A stretch of 64,000 nucleotides of DNA from RBG-16-49-21 sp040768125 (GTDB lineage Bacteria > Spirochaetota > UBA4802 > UBA5550), in NCBI GenBank assembly GCA_040768125.1, contig JAXGNG010000006.1, positions 186,001-250,000 of the forward strand, written 5' to 3'. Shown piece by piece: positions 15,471-23,933 of the stretch. The notes under the pieces were generated by a model. That model saw only the letters and a program-made list of their open reading frames with translations, ran no database searches and had not been told where the DNA came from. The translations under genes and the position numbers were made by a program. Numbering within the stretch: position 1 is the first letter of the stretch; each line of letters begins with the position of its first letter.

Positions 15471-16551
15471 GGACAGGGCCACTGCGTACCTTCGTCTGAA
15501 TCGGAAAGCGTTTTTTTCTGTTGTATTCATCGCTGCCGTCGCGTTACTCTTCGCCGCGGCCTGCGGGCCGCGCGCCGCCCCGGGCGACGGAAAGAAGCCC
15601 CGGGCCGCGAAACTTCCCCTTGTCTATTCCGATTGCTACAACATCAGTTTCATGGGCCTCCAGAAGTTTCATCCCTTCGATTCGGAAAAATACCGGAGGA
15701 TCCACGGGTGCCTGACGAAAAAAGCGGGGATTGCCCCGGGGGCCTTCCACGAGCCGGAACCCGTCGCCGATGCCGACCTCCTCGCCGTGCACTCCCGGGA
15801 GTACCTCGAGTCGTTGAACGATTCGGCGACCGTGGCCCGCGTCGCGGAAATGCCGATGCTGAGGCATTTCCCGAACCGCATTCTCCGCAACAACCTTCTC
15901 CTGCCGATGCGCTACGGCGCGGGGGGCACGGTGCTCGGCGCGCGCCTGGCACTCGCGCACGGCTGGGCCGTCAATCTCTCCGGAGGCTACCACCATGCGA
16001 AGCGCGACGGCGGCGAGGGCTTCTGCTTCTACGCGGACATACCCTTGGCGCTTCATTTCCTCTGGAAGACGCGACGGGACCTCCGTGTCCTCATCATCGA
16101 TCTCGACGCCCACCAGGGGAACGGGTTCACCTCCGTCCTGAAGGATGATCCCCGGGTCTACATCCTCGACGTGTACAACAGGGAGGTGTATCCCGGGGAC
16201 ACCGACGCCATGCGCTACATCGACATGGACCTCCCCATACCCTCGGGGACCGGTGACGCGGAATACCTGGGGATCCTCGCCCGCGCCCTTCCCCGGGCCT
16301 TCAGGGAATCACGGCCCCACCTGGTGGTCTATAACGCCGGGGTGGATATCCTCGCGGGGGACCCCCTGGGGCGGCTCGGGGTCTCCGGTGAGGGGATCAT
16401 AAGGCGTGACGAGATGGTCTTTTCAACCGCGGTACAAAACAGGGTCCCGATCCTGATGGTCCTCTCCGGGGGCTATACCAGGGGCTCCGGTGAGCTTGTC
16501 GGGCGGTCCATCGAGAATATATTAAGGAAGGTCCTCGGGGTGCTGCCCTAG
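15460..16551 (+). CDS. Exported HDAC-family deacetylase-like lipoprotein
   Basis: This is an HDAC-fold amidohydrolase; family members deacetylate lysine, polyamines or small acetyl-amides with zinc. The zinc-site motifs are all visible: NLSGGYHHAKRDGGEGFCFY, LIIDLDAHQGNG, VYNAGVDILAGDPLG and the catalytic-Tyr segment VLSGGYTRGS. The pattern is closest to the class IV (HDAC11-like) subgroup. The N-terminus has basic residues, a hydrophobic stretch (FFSVVFIAAVALLFAAAC) and a Cys, so it looks like a lipoprotein signal. That would place the enzyme outside the cytoplasm, which is odd for this family. Two ATGs (15460, 15463) compete; GAGG precedes both. It overlaps vapC. Confidence 0.85.
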   Translation: MMGKDRATAYLRLNRKAFFSVVFIAAVALLFAAACGPRAAPGDGKKPRAAKLPLVYSDCYNISFMGLQKFHPFDSEKYRRIHGCLTKKAGIAPGAFHEPEPVADADLLAVHSREYLESLNDSATVARVAEMPMLRHFPNRILRNNLLLPMRYGAGGTVLGARLALAHGWAVNLSGGYHHAKRDGGEGFCFYADIPLALHFLWKTRRDLRVLIIDLDAHQGNGFTSVLKDDPRVYILDVYNREVYPGDTDAMRYIDMDLPIPSGTGDAEYLGILARALPRAFRESRPHLVVYNAGVDILAGDPLGRLGVSGEGIIRRDEMVFSTAVQNRVPILMVLSGGYTRGSGELVGRSIENILRKVLGVLP

Positions 16552-16627
16552 GGGTCCCTCGCCCCATCTGACACAGCGAGATCCGCATGTCACGTGCGGG
16601 AGCGCCGCGCGAACCTGTGTTGGCGCA

Positions 16628-17077
16628 TCAGTCGGAGTCCTCGAGGCGTTCCACGTCAAGCATGTCCTGCTTTCTTCCCGTGGCCTTTTTGGCCGCCACG
16701 AGATCGGATTTGGCGATGACGCGGATGGGGATGCCGCCGTAGGTGCTTTCAACGGAATTGCGGTATGCCGCTTCGAAGGTGAGGCCGGGAAGTCCCATGA
16801 TGACGTCGATTCGGTTGGGCTCGACCCCGATCTGGTAGATGAGTTCCGTGTCAGTGAAGTCGGAGCGGTTCACCCCTTCCAGGGGAGCGCCGAATTTTTC
16901 AAGTGCCCTCCATGTGTTCTCCGCGTTTTCCGGCGAGGGGTTGACCCAGATGTCAAGGTCCTTGGTGTACCGCGGCTCGGCGTAGAATATCACGGCGTGG
17001 GCGCCGACGAGGAGGTATTCAACGCCTTCCGCGTTGAACAGTTTGAACAGATCTTTGAAGTCTCGGTTCACGCCCAT
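16628..17077 (-). CDS. MNT-type nucleotidyltransferase
   Basis: A small nucleotidyltransferase of the DUF6036/AbiEii-like group, 149 residues. The motif YLLVGAHAVIFYAEPRYTKD followed by LDIWV gives the usual G-x-x-A, R-x-T and D-x-D pattern. Such proteins commonly form mobile, two-gene modules and can act as toxins or AMP-transferring antitoxins, but the activity of this one is unknown. I chose ATG at 17077 (MGVNRDFKDLFKLF) because the extra N-terminus of the longer frame is the overlapped partner gene. The partner lies directly upstream. Confidence 0.8.
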   Translation of the reverse strand: MGVNRDFKDLFKLFNAEGVEYLLVGAHAVIFYAEPRYTKDLDIWVNPSPENAENTWRALEKFGAPLEGVNRSDFTDTELIYQIGVEPNRIDVIMGLPGLTFEAAYRNSVESTYGGIPIRVIAKSDLVAAKKATGRKQDMLDVERLEDSD

Positions 17078-17243
17078 TCGTTTCACCCTTGAAGAGCAGG
17101 GACTCCCGCACCATCTCCCACGCGGCGGCAAAGCGTACTTCGTGCCCGGCCCGTTTCCAGAAATCCCTGTCGAACTCCTTTTCTTCCCTGGAACCGCGAC
17201 GCACCATGCGTGCAGTTATGTGTCGCTTTTTCCCATCAGTCAT
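17019..17243 (-). CDS. Small partner protein of the nucleotidyltransferase
   Basis: A 74-residue charged protein (SREEKEFDRDFWKRAGHE, then RFAAAWEMVRES). Proteins of this form, with an 'F..DFW...GHE.RF.AAWEM' core and an RLQRSVQ tail, occur next to DUF6036-type nucleotidyltransferases in many bacteria, by my recollection. The 3' end overlaps the transferase start by 59 bp, which is long but possible since the frames differ. No domain is recognised. Confidence 0.65.
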   Translation of the reverse strand: MTDGKKRHITARMVRRGSREEKEFDRDFWKRAGHEVRFAAAWEMVRESLLFKGETNGREPRLQRSVQTVQRGRR

Positions 17244-17428
17244 CAGATAACCGCGATGCTCTTCCTGTAATGAGATTTACCCTGCGTCCTGTATATGCTA
17301 CCCTTGACAAGACTTTAAATCAAGCAGAAAATCGGCGGTGCGGCAGATGCCCTCGGTGCGGACCCGGAGCTGACCGCACATTGGCCATGCATTCACGGCG
17401 CCAATTTCGGTCGAAAAGGACTCGGGCC

Positions 17429-17830
17429 TCACCCCTCCCTCGTAACGGCGATCGCCGCGAGGCCGAAGCCCACGCACCATGCGTTGATGAACCCGTTCAG
17501 GGCCAGGTCAAGGGCCGAGAGGGCGTAGATCCCGTTCTGGATGTTGAAGCTGAAATCGAGGACCCCAAGAAAGATGAGGGCCCCCGCCGAGGCGTGGGTG
17601 AGGAGGCGACCCTGGCCGCGGCCCCGGAGAAGGGAGAGGCCCGCCCAGGCCATGGCGCAGGCGAGGATCCCGTCCGGGAGCGGGAAGGCCCGCTCGTAGG
17701 CCATGTAGCAGGCAGGGGCGTTTTCCGGGGCGAGGCCCACGGTGAAGAAGCCGATCCAGAAAAGTGCGAGGCCCGCTGCGGTAACGAGCTGGAGAACGGC
17801 GACGGTCCGCATGCCGCGGTTGCTGTTCAT
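17429..17830 (-). CDS. Four-helix membrane protein of unknown function
   Basis: A 133-residue protein with four predicted membrane helices: TVAVLQLVTAAGLALFWIGF, FPLPDGILACAMAWAGLSLL, LLTHASAGALIFLGVLDFSF and ALDLALNGFINAWCVGFGLA. I chose ATG at 17830 because AAGGAG lies 7 nt upstream. It is 34 bp downstream of the SDR reductase gene in the same direction and probably shares its transcript. I do not recognise the family. Confidence 0.75.
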   Translation of the reverse strand: MNSNRGMRTVAVLQLVTAAGLALFWIGFFTVGLAPENAPACYMAYERAFPLPDGILACAMAWAGLSLLRGRGQGRLLTHASAGALIFLGVLDFSFNIQNGIYALSALDLALNGFINAWCVGFGLAAIAVTREG

Positions 17831-17864
17831 AATGCAACTCCTTGTTATGTGATACTGGTATGAG

Positions 17865-18872
17865 TCACTTTGACTTGAGGGTGCTCCGGTCAAGGGTCCT
17901 GAGCCACGTCATGGTTTCCGCCATCCCCTTTCGGTAGGAGACGCGGGGCACCCAGCCGAGATCGCGCCGCGCCTTCTCTATGGAGAAGCGGAGGCGAGAC
18001 CCCAGGTTTTTGACGATATAGGTCGTAAGAAGGGGGCGCGTGCGGATCCGGAGCATGTTCCAGGCGGACTCCATCAGCACGGCGGCGGCGTAGGCAAGGC
18101 CGTAGGGGATGTGGGTGGTCACGGCGGGCACCCCGAGGGACCGGGCGATCTCGGCGCAGAAGTCCTGGAGCGTGACCGACACACCGTCGTGGGCAATGTA
18201 GCCGTTCCCCACGGCGCGGGGGTCCTCGGAGACGAGCAGCATCAGGTCCACCAGGTTCTTTATGTAGGTGGGCCACACCAGGACGTCCCTGCGCCAGAAG
18301 ATCAGGTCCCGCTTGATGATGGCGTCGGCAAGGTCGGGAACGAAGGTGCGGTCCCGCTCGCCGTAGACCCAGCAGGGGTAGACGATGGCCACGGGGAGAC
18401 CCTCGTCGCGGTGGTAGCGCCGCACTATTTCCTCGGCCTTTATCTTGAAATCGGGATAGGGCTCTCCCCAGGGGCGGAAGGGGAAGGATTCGTCCATCAC
18501 CTCCGACTCGTCGAGGCCGAAGACGTCGTTGGTGCTGATGTCAACGAGGCGCGACACCCCGGCCTTCAGGGCGGCGCGGCAGATGTTCTCGGCGCCTCCC
18601 AGGGTGACCTCGCGGAAGAGGCGCCTGGGCGCCCAGTCGGTCACCAGGGCCGCGGTATGGAAGATGACGTCGGAGCCCTCGGCGGCGTCCCTCACCGCGG
18701 AATAATCGGTGATGGAGCCCCGGCGGACCTCCACCCCCCTTGCAGCCAGGGCCTCGCCGGCCGGATCATCCGGAAGGACCAGGGCGCGCACCCGGTCACC
18801 CCTTTCGAGACACGCGTCGGTGACGTGGCTTCCTATGAATCCCGTGGCGCCGGTGATGAGTACGTTCCGCAT
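17865..18872 (-). CDS. NAD(P)-dependent epimerase/3-beta-HSD-like reductase
   Basis: An extended short-chain dehydrogenase, 335 residues. The N-terminal TGATGFIGSHVTDACLERGD binds the dinucleotide, DISTNDVFG supplies the active-site Ser/Thr region, and Y-P-D-F-K (in PYPDFKIKAEE near 150) is the YxxxK catalytic pair. The C-terminal part (FWRRDVLVWPTYIKNLVDLM) resembles 3-beta-hydroxysteroid dehydrogenase/dihydroflavonol reductase relatives acting on bulky lipid-like or sugar substrates. The true substrate is unknown. It follows the ferredoxin gene by 14 bp. Confidence 0.85.
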   Translation of the reverse strand: MRNVLITGATGFIGSHVTDACLERGDRVRALVLPDDPAGEALAARGVEVRRGSITDYSAVRDAAEGSDVIFHTAALVTDWAPRRLFREVTLGGAENICRAALKAGVSRLVDISTNDVFGLDESEVMDESFPFRPWGEPYPDFKIKAEEIVRRYHRDEGLPVAIVYPCWVYGERDRTFVPDLADAIIKRDLIFWRRDVLVWPTYIKNLVDLMLLVSEDPRAVGNGYIAHDGVSVTLQDFCAEIARSLGVPAVTTHIPYGLAYAAAVLMESAWNMLRIRTRPLLTTYIVKNLGSRLRFSIEKARRDLGWVPRVSYRKGMAETMTWLRTLDRSTLKSK

Positions 18873-18886
18873 GATGTTTCACCGGC

Positions 18887-20191
18887 CTAGAGCTCGGCCA
18901 CCCATCCCTTGCCCTGGGCGGCCACGCCCTTTCGCATGGCGGAGAGAAAGCGGGACCGGAGGCGCTCTCCCATGAGGGACCGTTTAACCGGGGGAAGGCG
19001 GAGAAATCCGCCGATGAAGGCGCGCATGACGGCCTGGGTCACGCTCCCGGGATCGTCGAATATCTGGAATTGGAGCACGTCCCGCTCAAGGGCGCCCAGG
19101 ATCACCTTCTCGAAGACGTTCTCGGGATGGAGCACCCTCTGCGGCCGGGGATGGAGCTTGATCGCCTCGCGGCGGCACGCCAGGGCGCAGACGCCGCATC
19201 CCAGGCAGAAGGACTCGTCGATCACCGGGGTCATGGGGCGCTTCGACCCCGCGGTTTCCGCGGGCCGCATCTCGATGGCGTTGACCGGGCACTTCTTCGC
19301 GCAGAGCCCGCAGCCGTTGCACTTCCCCGGCTCCAGGGCGGCGATGTAATTTGATGTGGTCACGGCGCGGGCGTACCCGTACGTGCCGATACCGGCCAGG
19401 GCGTTGCAGCAGCACTTGCAGCAGTGGCAGATGAAGGTCACGTTGTTCTTCACGTTGTCCGCGGAGAAGACGAGGCCAAGCTCGCGGGAGCGGGCGATGT
19501 TTTCCCGCATCTGGCTGCGGGAAACCTTTTTCGCCAGGTTGTTCCGTATCCAGTAGTCGGCTGCGTAGCCGAAGGTGGAGCAGGTGTCCAGGGGGTTTTT
19601 GCATTCCTTGGTGCCGTTGTGTTTTTTTTCATTGCGGCAGGAGCAGGTGCCGATGGCGAAGGTGTCGTGGGAATCGACGATGGCCGAGGCCTTCTCATAG
19701 TCGAGGATTTCCGTGACGGGCCCCGCCACGCTCCCCTCGTGGGGCAGGGCCCGGAGGAGAGAGATGACCTGGCCGTCTCCGAAGTTGGCGCCGAAGAATT
19801 CGTCGTCAAGGTAGCGGTGGAAGAGGCGCGCCCAGGTCTTGTAATCCAGCTCGCCCCGGGTGCGCATCATGGTGAATTCGAAAATTCCGATGACCATGGG
19901 GGAAGGCATGTAGCGGTATTCGCCGCCGGCGAATATGTCGATCACCAGGCCCTTCCCCGCCAGGGATTCCAGGAGTTTCCGCGTCGTTTTCTCGTCGCGC
20001 CCCGTTACGCGGGACACCCGTTTCAGGGTGGAGAGTCCGTAGGGCATCCTCGCCACGAGGTCCGCCTCGTCGGGGGTGTAGAGCGCCTTGAGGATTTCAT
20101 GGAGGGTCTCGTTGCGCGGCGCCCTGGTGCCCAGGGTGTCGATCTTCTCGCCCAGATCCAAATAGACTTCGCGCGGTCCCTGACGTTCCAT
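18887..20191 (-). CDS. Winged-helix and [4Fe-4S] ferredoxin fusion protein
   Basis: A 434-residue iron-sulfur protein. Residues about 40-90 look like a winged helix (STLKRVSRVTGRDEKTTRKL). A cysteine-rich middle follows (GTCSCRNEKKHNGTKECKNP, then FICHCCKCCCNAL near 255), and then two ferredoxin motifs, CNGCGLCAKKCPVNAIEM and CLGCGVCALACRREAIKL. Proteins of this type occur in anaerobes near reductases, but I cannot name the reaction. The CHCCKCCC cluster could bind a metal or non-standard cluster. It is the first gene of a three-gene transcript with the SDR reductase and the membrane protein. Confidence 0.8.
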   Translation of the reverse strand: MERQGPREVYLDLGEKIDTLGTRAPRNETLHEILKALYTPDEADLVARMPYGLSTLKRVSRVTGRDEKTTRKLLESLAGKGLVIDIFAGGEYRYMPSPMVIGIFEFTMMRTRGELDYKTWARLFHRYLDDEFFGANFGDGQVISLLRALPHEGSVAGPVTEILDYEKASAIVDSHDTFAIGTCSCRNEKKHNGTKECKNPLDTCSTFGYAADYWIRNNLAKKVSRSQMRENIARSRELGLVFSADNVKNNVTFICHCCKCCCNALAGIGTYGYARAVTTSNYIAALEPGKCNGCGLCAKKCPVNAIEMRPAETAGSKRPMTPVIDESFCLGCGVCALACRREAIKLHPRPQRVLHPENVFEKVILGALERDVLQFQIFDDPGSVTQAVMRAFIGGFLRLPPVKRSLMGERLRSRFLSAMRKGVAAQGKGWVAEL

Positions 20192-20255
20192 GCCCCGTAC
20201 CCCCCCCGGTAATGGTATGCGGATGCTACCCCCCTTTACGGGAATGTCAATTCAA

Positions 20256-21614
20256 TTAATTCTCTCCGATTTTCTCGATGTCCCCCTCCCATAGGTACTT
20301 CCTGGTCTCCGCCACGATGACGCCGCTCAGGAGTATCAGGGCCGCGAGGTTCGGGAGGGCCATCAGCATGTTCATCATGTCCGCCATGTCCCAGACCAGG
20401 GGAAGTGAGACCACGGCACCGGCCATGACCGCGAGTACCCAGAGGACGCGGTAGGGCACGATTGACCGCTTGCCGAAGAGGTACTCGATGGCCCGCTCCC
20501 CGTAGTAGGACCAGCCCAGAATCGTGGAAAAGACGAAGGTGAGGAGGCCCACGGTGAGGAGCACCGGCCCCACCACGGGAATCTCGCCGAAGGCGCGCTT
20601 CGTCATGGCCGCGCCGTTGATATCGCCGAAGTCCCCCGGGTGGAGGATGATGGTGCTCACCAGGACCAGGCCCGTGATGGCGCAGACCACGACGGTGTCC
20701 CAGAAGGTCCCCGTGGCCGACACCAGGGCCTGCTTCACCGGGTTCTTCGTCCGGGCCGCCGCGGCCACGATGGGGGCGGACCCCAGGCCCGCCTCGTTGG
20801 AGAAGAGGCCCCGGGCGATGCCGAACCGCGCCGCCGTCATCAGCGTGGCGCCGATGAAGCCGCCACCGGCGGCGTGGGGCGTGAAGGCGGACTTCACGAT
20901 AAGGAAGAGGGCCGGGAGCACCGCCTCGCGGTTGATCCAGAGGATCACCAGGCAGCCGATCACGTAGAAGGCCGCCATGAAGGGGACGAGGAGGGTGCAG
21001 GCCCGGGCGATGGAGCGGACCCCCCCCAGGATCACGAGGGCCGTGGCCGTCGCCGCGACAAGTCCCGTGGCCCAGCCGGGAACGCCGTAGGACTCGCTCG
21101 CCAGTGAAGAGATCGCGTTGGCCTGGACCATGTTGCCGATGCCGAAGGCGGCCACGGCGGTGAAGGCGCAGAAGAGGACCGCGGGCCACTTCGCGCCGAG
21201 GCCCCGCTCCAGGGCGTACATCGGCCCCCCGAGCATGGTGCCGTCCGCGGTGGTGACGCGGTACTTGACCGCCAGGACCGCCTCGGCGTACTTCGTCGAG
21301 ATGCCGAAGACCCCCGTGAGCCAGCACCAGAAGACGGCCCCGGGTCCCCCCAGGGCCACGGCCGTGGCGACCCCGACGATGTTTCCCGTGCCGATGGTGG
21401 CGGCCAGGGCCGTGGAGAGGGCGCCGAAGTGGGTCACGTCGCCCTTGCCGTCGACGTCCTTCCGGAAGGAAAGCTTGATCCCCAGGCCGATGTAGCGCTG
21501 GATGAAGCGAAGGCGGACCGTGAGAAAGAGGTGGGTGCCGAAGAGGACCACCAGCATCGGCGGCCCCCAGAGGTACCCGTTTATCGACTTGATGATTTCA
21601 TGGATCTGCTCCAT
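20256..21614 (-). CDS. Sodium:alanine/glycine symporter (AGCS family)
   Basis: A 452-residue inner-membrane symporter importing alanine or glycine with sodium. Around ten hydrophobic helices are visible. Family motifs include GALSTALAATIGTGNIVGVA near 64, GPGAVFWCWLTGVFGISTKY, DGTMLGGPMYALERG, GIARGLFSNEAGLGSAPI and FSTILGWSYYGERAIEYLFG. It starts 7 bp after the stop of the thymidylate-synthase-like gene, so the two are probably one transcript. Confidence 0.93.
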   Translation of the reverse strand: MEQIHEIIKSINGYLWGPPMLVVLFGTHLFLTVRLRFIQRYIGLGIKLSFRKDVDGKGDVTHFGALSTALAATIGTGNIVGVATAVALGGPGAVFWCWLTGVFGISTKYAEAVLAVKYRVTTADGTMLGGPMYALERGLGAKWPAVLFCAFTAVAAFGIGNMVQANAISSLASESYGVPGWATGLVAATATALVILGGVRSIARACTLLVPFMAAFYVIGCLVILWINREAVLPALFLIVKSAFTPHAAGGGFIGATLMTAARFGIARGLFSNEAGLGSAPIVAAAARTKNPVKQALVSATGTFWDTVVVCAITGLVLVSTIILHPGDFGDINGAAMTKRAFGEIPVVGPVLLTVGLLTFVFSTILGWSYYGERAIEYLFGKRSIVPYRVLWVLAVMAGAVVSLPLVWDMADMMNMLMALPNLAALILLSGVIVAETRKYLWEGDIEKIGEN

Positions 21615-21621
21615 CGGCGCG

Positions 21622-22452
21622 TCATCCTCCCCTGCGAAATTCTTCTATCGTTTTTCCCCGTATGCACTCCGCCAGCTCCCACACGTAGTGGTAGATGTGG
21701 AGGCCCTTCGACGCGGCGATGATCTCGCCGTCCTCCACCCCCACCTCGGAGGCGATGTACTCCTTCATCATCTGCATGGCCGCCAGGTTCGCAGGGAACC
21801 CACCCCAGAGGTCCCAGGAGCGGAAGTAGATGATGAAGTTGAGCCGTCCGTCCTGGATCCGCGTGTCGATGAGGCGGAGGCAGGGCGGGTCTTGAAGCAG
21901 CATGTCCGAGGGGTGCGCCACCTGGAGGACCATCTGGTTATTCCGGTGTCCCCTGTTCTTATAGGTCCAGATGAGGAGCTCCATCTGGTTCAGGTAGGCC
22001 CTGCCCTCCTCCACGGTGATGATCTTCCGGTCCTCCCAGGCCTCGCGGTCCTGGATCAGTATGTCCCGGAACTCCGGGCCGTCGAAGCTGTCGGGACCGC
22101 CGAAGGGGATCTCGTAGCGGCAGATCCGCTGGCCGTAGGTGTAGGACTCCCCCGGCTTCGCCTCGCCGGTCATCAGGTAGGGGAGGTACCCGTCCAGGTA
22201 GTCCTCCGCCACGGGGTTCGGGAGGTTGTACTGGCCCGGTATCTGGGGCAGGAGGGGCCGCTCCCCCGGTTTTTTTATCCGAACCGTGATGTAATCGAAC
22301 TCCAGGCGCTTCTCCCCGGCATAGGAGCCGCGGTCGATGGTGAAGTCGCGCCCACGTTCAAGGCAGAGGTAGACCGCCTGGAACCAGGCGTCGGGCAGGG
22401 TGGTGGCCTCGATGCTGACCGGGTCGAGGCCCGGGGTCCGTCGTTTTTCCAT
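21622..22452 (-). CDS. Thymidylate synthase-like protein, archaeal-type
   Basis: A 276-residue protein with the ThyA active-site pattern: C191 in DPPCLRL, R211-S212-x-D214 in YFRSWDLWGGFP, N222, and H252-x-Y254 in SKGLHIYHY. The spacing from R211 to N222 is 11, the same as R166 to N177 in E. coli ThyA. The upstream GESYTYGQRI resembles the Y94 region. The rest is divergent and shorter, like the 'thymidylate synthase, methanogen type' group. It may make dTMP or hydroxymethyl-dCMP, possibly with a non-standard folate. GGGAG precedes the ATG. The function is inferred from active-site residues. Confidence 0.75.
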   Translation of the reverse strand: MEKRRTPGLDPVSIEATTLPDAWFQAVYLCLERGRDFTIDRGSYAGEKRLEFDYITVRIKKPGERPLLPQIPGQYNLPNPVAEDYLDGYLPYLMTGEAKPGESYTYGQRICRYEIPFGGPDSFDGPEFRDILIQDREAWEDRKIITVEEGRAYLNQMELLIWTYKNRGHRNNQMVLQVAHPSDMLLQDPPCLRLIDTRIQDGRLNFIIYFRSWDLWGGFPANLAAMQMMKEYIASEVGVEDGEIIAASKGLHIYHYVWELAECIRGKTIEEFRRGG

Positions 22453-22640
22453 GGCGAGCTCCCGCGTGATCTGGCCCCGACGGGGCGGCCCCAGTATGGG
22501 AGGAGCGCGGGGATTATGTCAAGGAATAATGGCGTTGTACAATGCGGAGGATCATGGGCGTTCCCGCCTGGTGATGAATTATGGCTTGACGCCGACCTGC
22601 CACAGTCCCCTATCATCGCCCATGGGGGACCGCTGCAACG

Positions 22641-23906
22641 ATGAGCCTCTTCACACGTGACATCGCCGACGCCATCAGATCCCGCCTCGAAGGGTTGATG
22701 CCGCGCTACCTCGACATCCTCCGTGAGATGGTGGGCATCAACTCCCATACCAGGAACCCCGGCGGCGTGGACCGCCTGGGTGACCGCACCGCCGAACTCT
22801 TCGGAGAAATTGGATTCAACGCGGAGCGTATACCCTCGGTGAATCCCCGCTACGGCCGGCACCTCCACCTCCATCGGCCCGGTACCTCGAAGAGGGCCGT
22901 GGCCTGCGTATCGCACCTTGATACGGTGTTTTCCCCGGAAGAGGAGGAGCGGCACGATTTCCGGTGGCGCGTCGAGGGGGATCGGGCCTACGGCCCAGGC
23001 ACCGCCGACATCAAGGGGGGCACCCTGGTGATGCTGATGATGCTGGAGGCCCTGAAGGAAAAAGCCCCGGCGGTCTTTGACGCGGTCTCATGGGAGCTCT
23101 TCTTCGACGCATCGGAAGAGACGGAATCGGACGATTTCGGCGCACTCTGCGCGGAGCGCCTGGCACCGACCGGGGGTGGCGGCGCCCTGGCCTGCCTGGT
23201 CTTCGAGGCGGGGACCGCCCGAGGCTCCGGACAGAATCTGGTGACATCTCGAAAGGGAAGGGCGGAATTTCGGTTTCGCGTCGAGGGGAGGGGGGGGCAT
23301 TCGGGCGTGGCCCACCGGAGAGGGGCAAGCGCCATCAGGCAGATGGCGGAGCTCATCATCAGGCTGGAGAAGATGACCGATTACGGCGCGGGCCTCACGG
23401 TGAACGTGGGGACTGTTTCCGGGGGCGCTGAGATCAATCGTATTCCCCACCGCGCCGAGGCGCGCGCTGAGATGCGTGCCTTCGACCCGGGGGTATTCGA
23501 AAAGGCCGTGGCGGATATCATGGCACTTGGCGGCCTCTCCACGGTGCGGAGCGCCGACGGGGCCTTCTCCTGCAGAACGCATGTGGACCTGGTGCGGCGC
23601 GTTCCCGCATGGCCGGAGAATCCCGGGACCATGGGTCTCTTTCATCAATGGCAAAGGGCCGCCCGCCTTCTCGGGGGCGAGGCGCGGCCCGAGATGAGGG
23701 GGGGGCTTTCCGACGGCAACTTCACCTGGGACGTGGTTCCCACTCTTGACGGCCTCGGGCCCTCGGGGGGTAACCCCCACTGCTCTGAGTCCGATCCCGA
23801 CGCGGGGAAGGAGCAGGAATTCGCGGTGATCTCTTCATTTGTGCCGAAGGCGGTGCTCAACGCCATGGCGCTGGTCGCCCTGGTCGAAGATAAGGGGTTG
23901 CGCTGA
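22641..23906 (+). CDS. M20-family metallopeptidase (glutamate carboxypeptidase-like)
   Basis: A 421-residue zinc aminoacylase/carboxypeptidase-fold enzyme. Metal ligands are in CVSHLDTVF (H, D), GTADIKGG (D), ASEETESDD (E-E, catalytic base first), VFEAGT (E) and GNPHCSESD (H). RGGHSGVAHRRGASAI marks the dimerisation-domain loop. The pattern is closest to the CPG2/glutamate carboxypeptidase group, which removes C-terminal Glu from folates or peptides. No signal peptide is evident. It is transcribed alone, divergently from the ThyA-like gene. A folate substrate would fit the neighbourhood but is speculation. Confidence 0.88.
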   Translation: MSLFTRDIADAIRSRLEGLMPRYLDILREMVGINSHTRNPGGVDRLGDRTAELFGEIGFNAERIPSVNPRYGRHLHLHRPGTSKRAVACVSHLDTVFSPEEEERHDFRWRVEGDRAYGPGTADIKGGTLVMLMMLEALKEKAPAVFDAVSWELFFDASEETESDDFGALCAERLAPTGGGGALACLVFEAGTARGSGQNLVTSRKGRAEFRFRVEGRGGHSGVAHRRGASAIRQMAELIIRLEKMTDYGAGLTVNVGTVSGGAEINRIPHRAEARAEMRAFDPGVFEKAVADIMALGGLSTVRSADGAFSCRTHVDLVRRVPAWPENPGTMGLFHQWQRAARLLGGEARPEMRGGLSDGNFTWDVVPTLDGLGPSGGNPHCSESDPDAGKEQEFAVISSFVPKAVLNAMALVALVEDKGLR

Positions 23907-23933
23907 ACATCCCCCTGGCGGCCTCCCTCTCTG

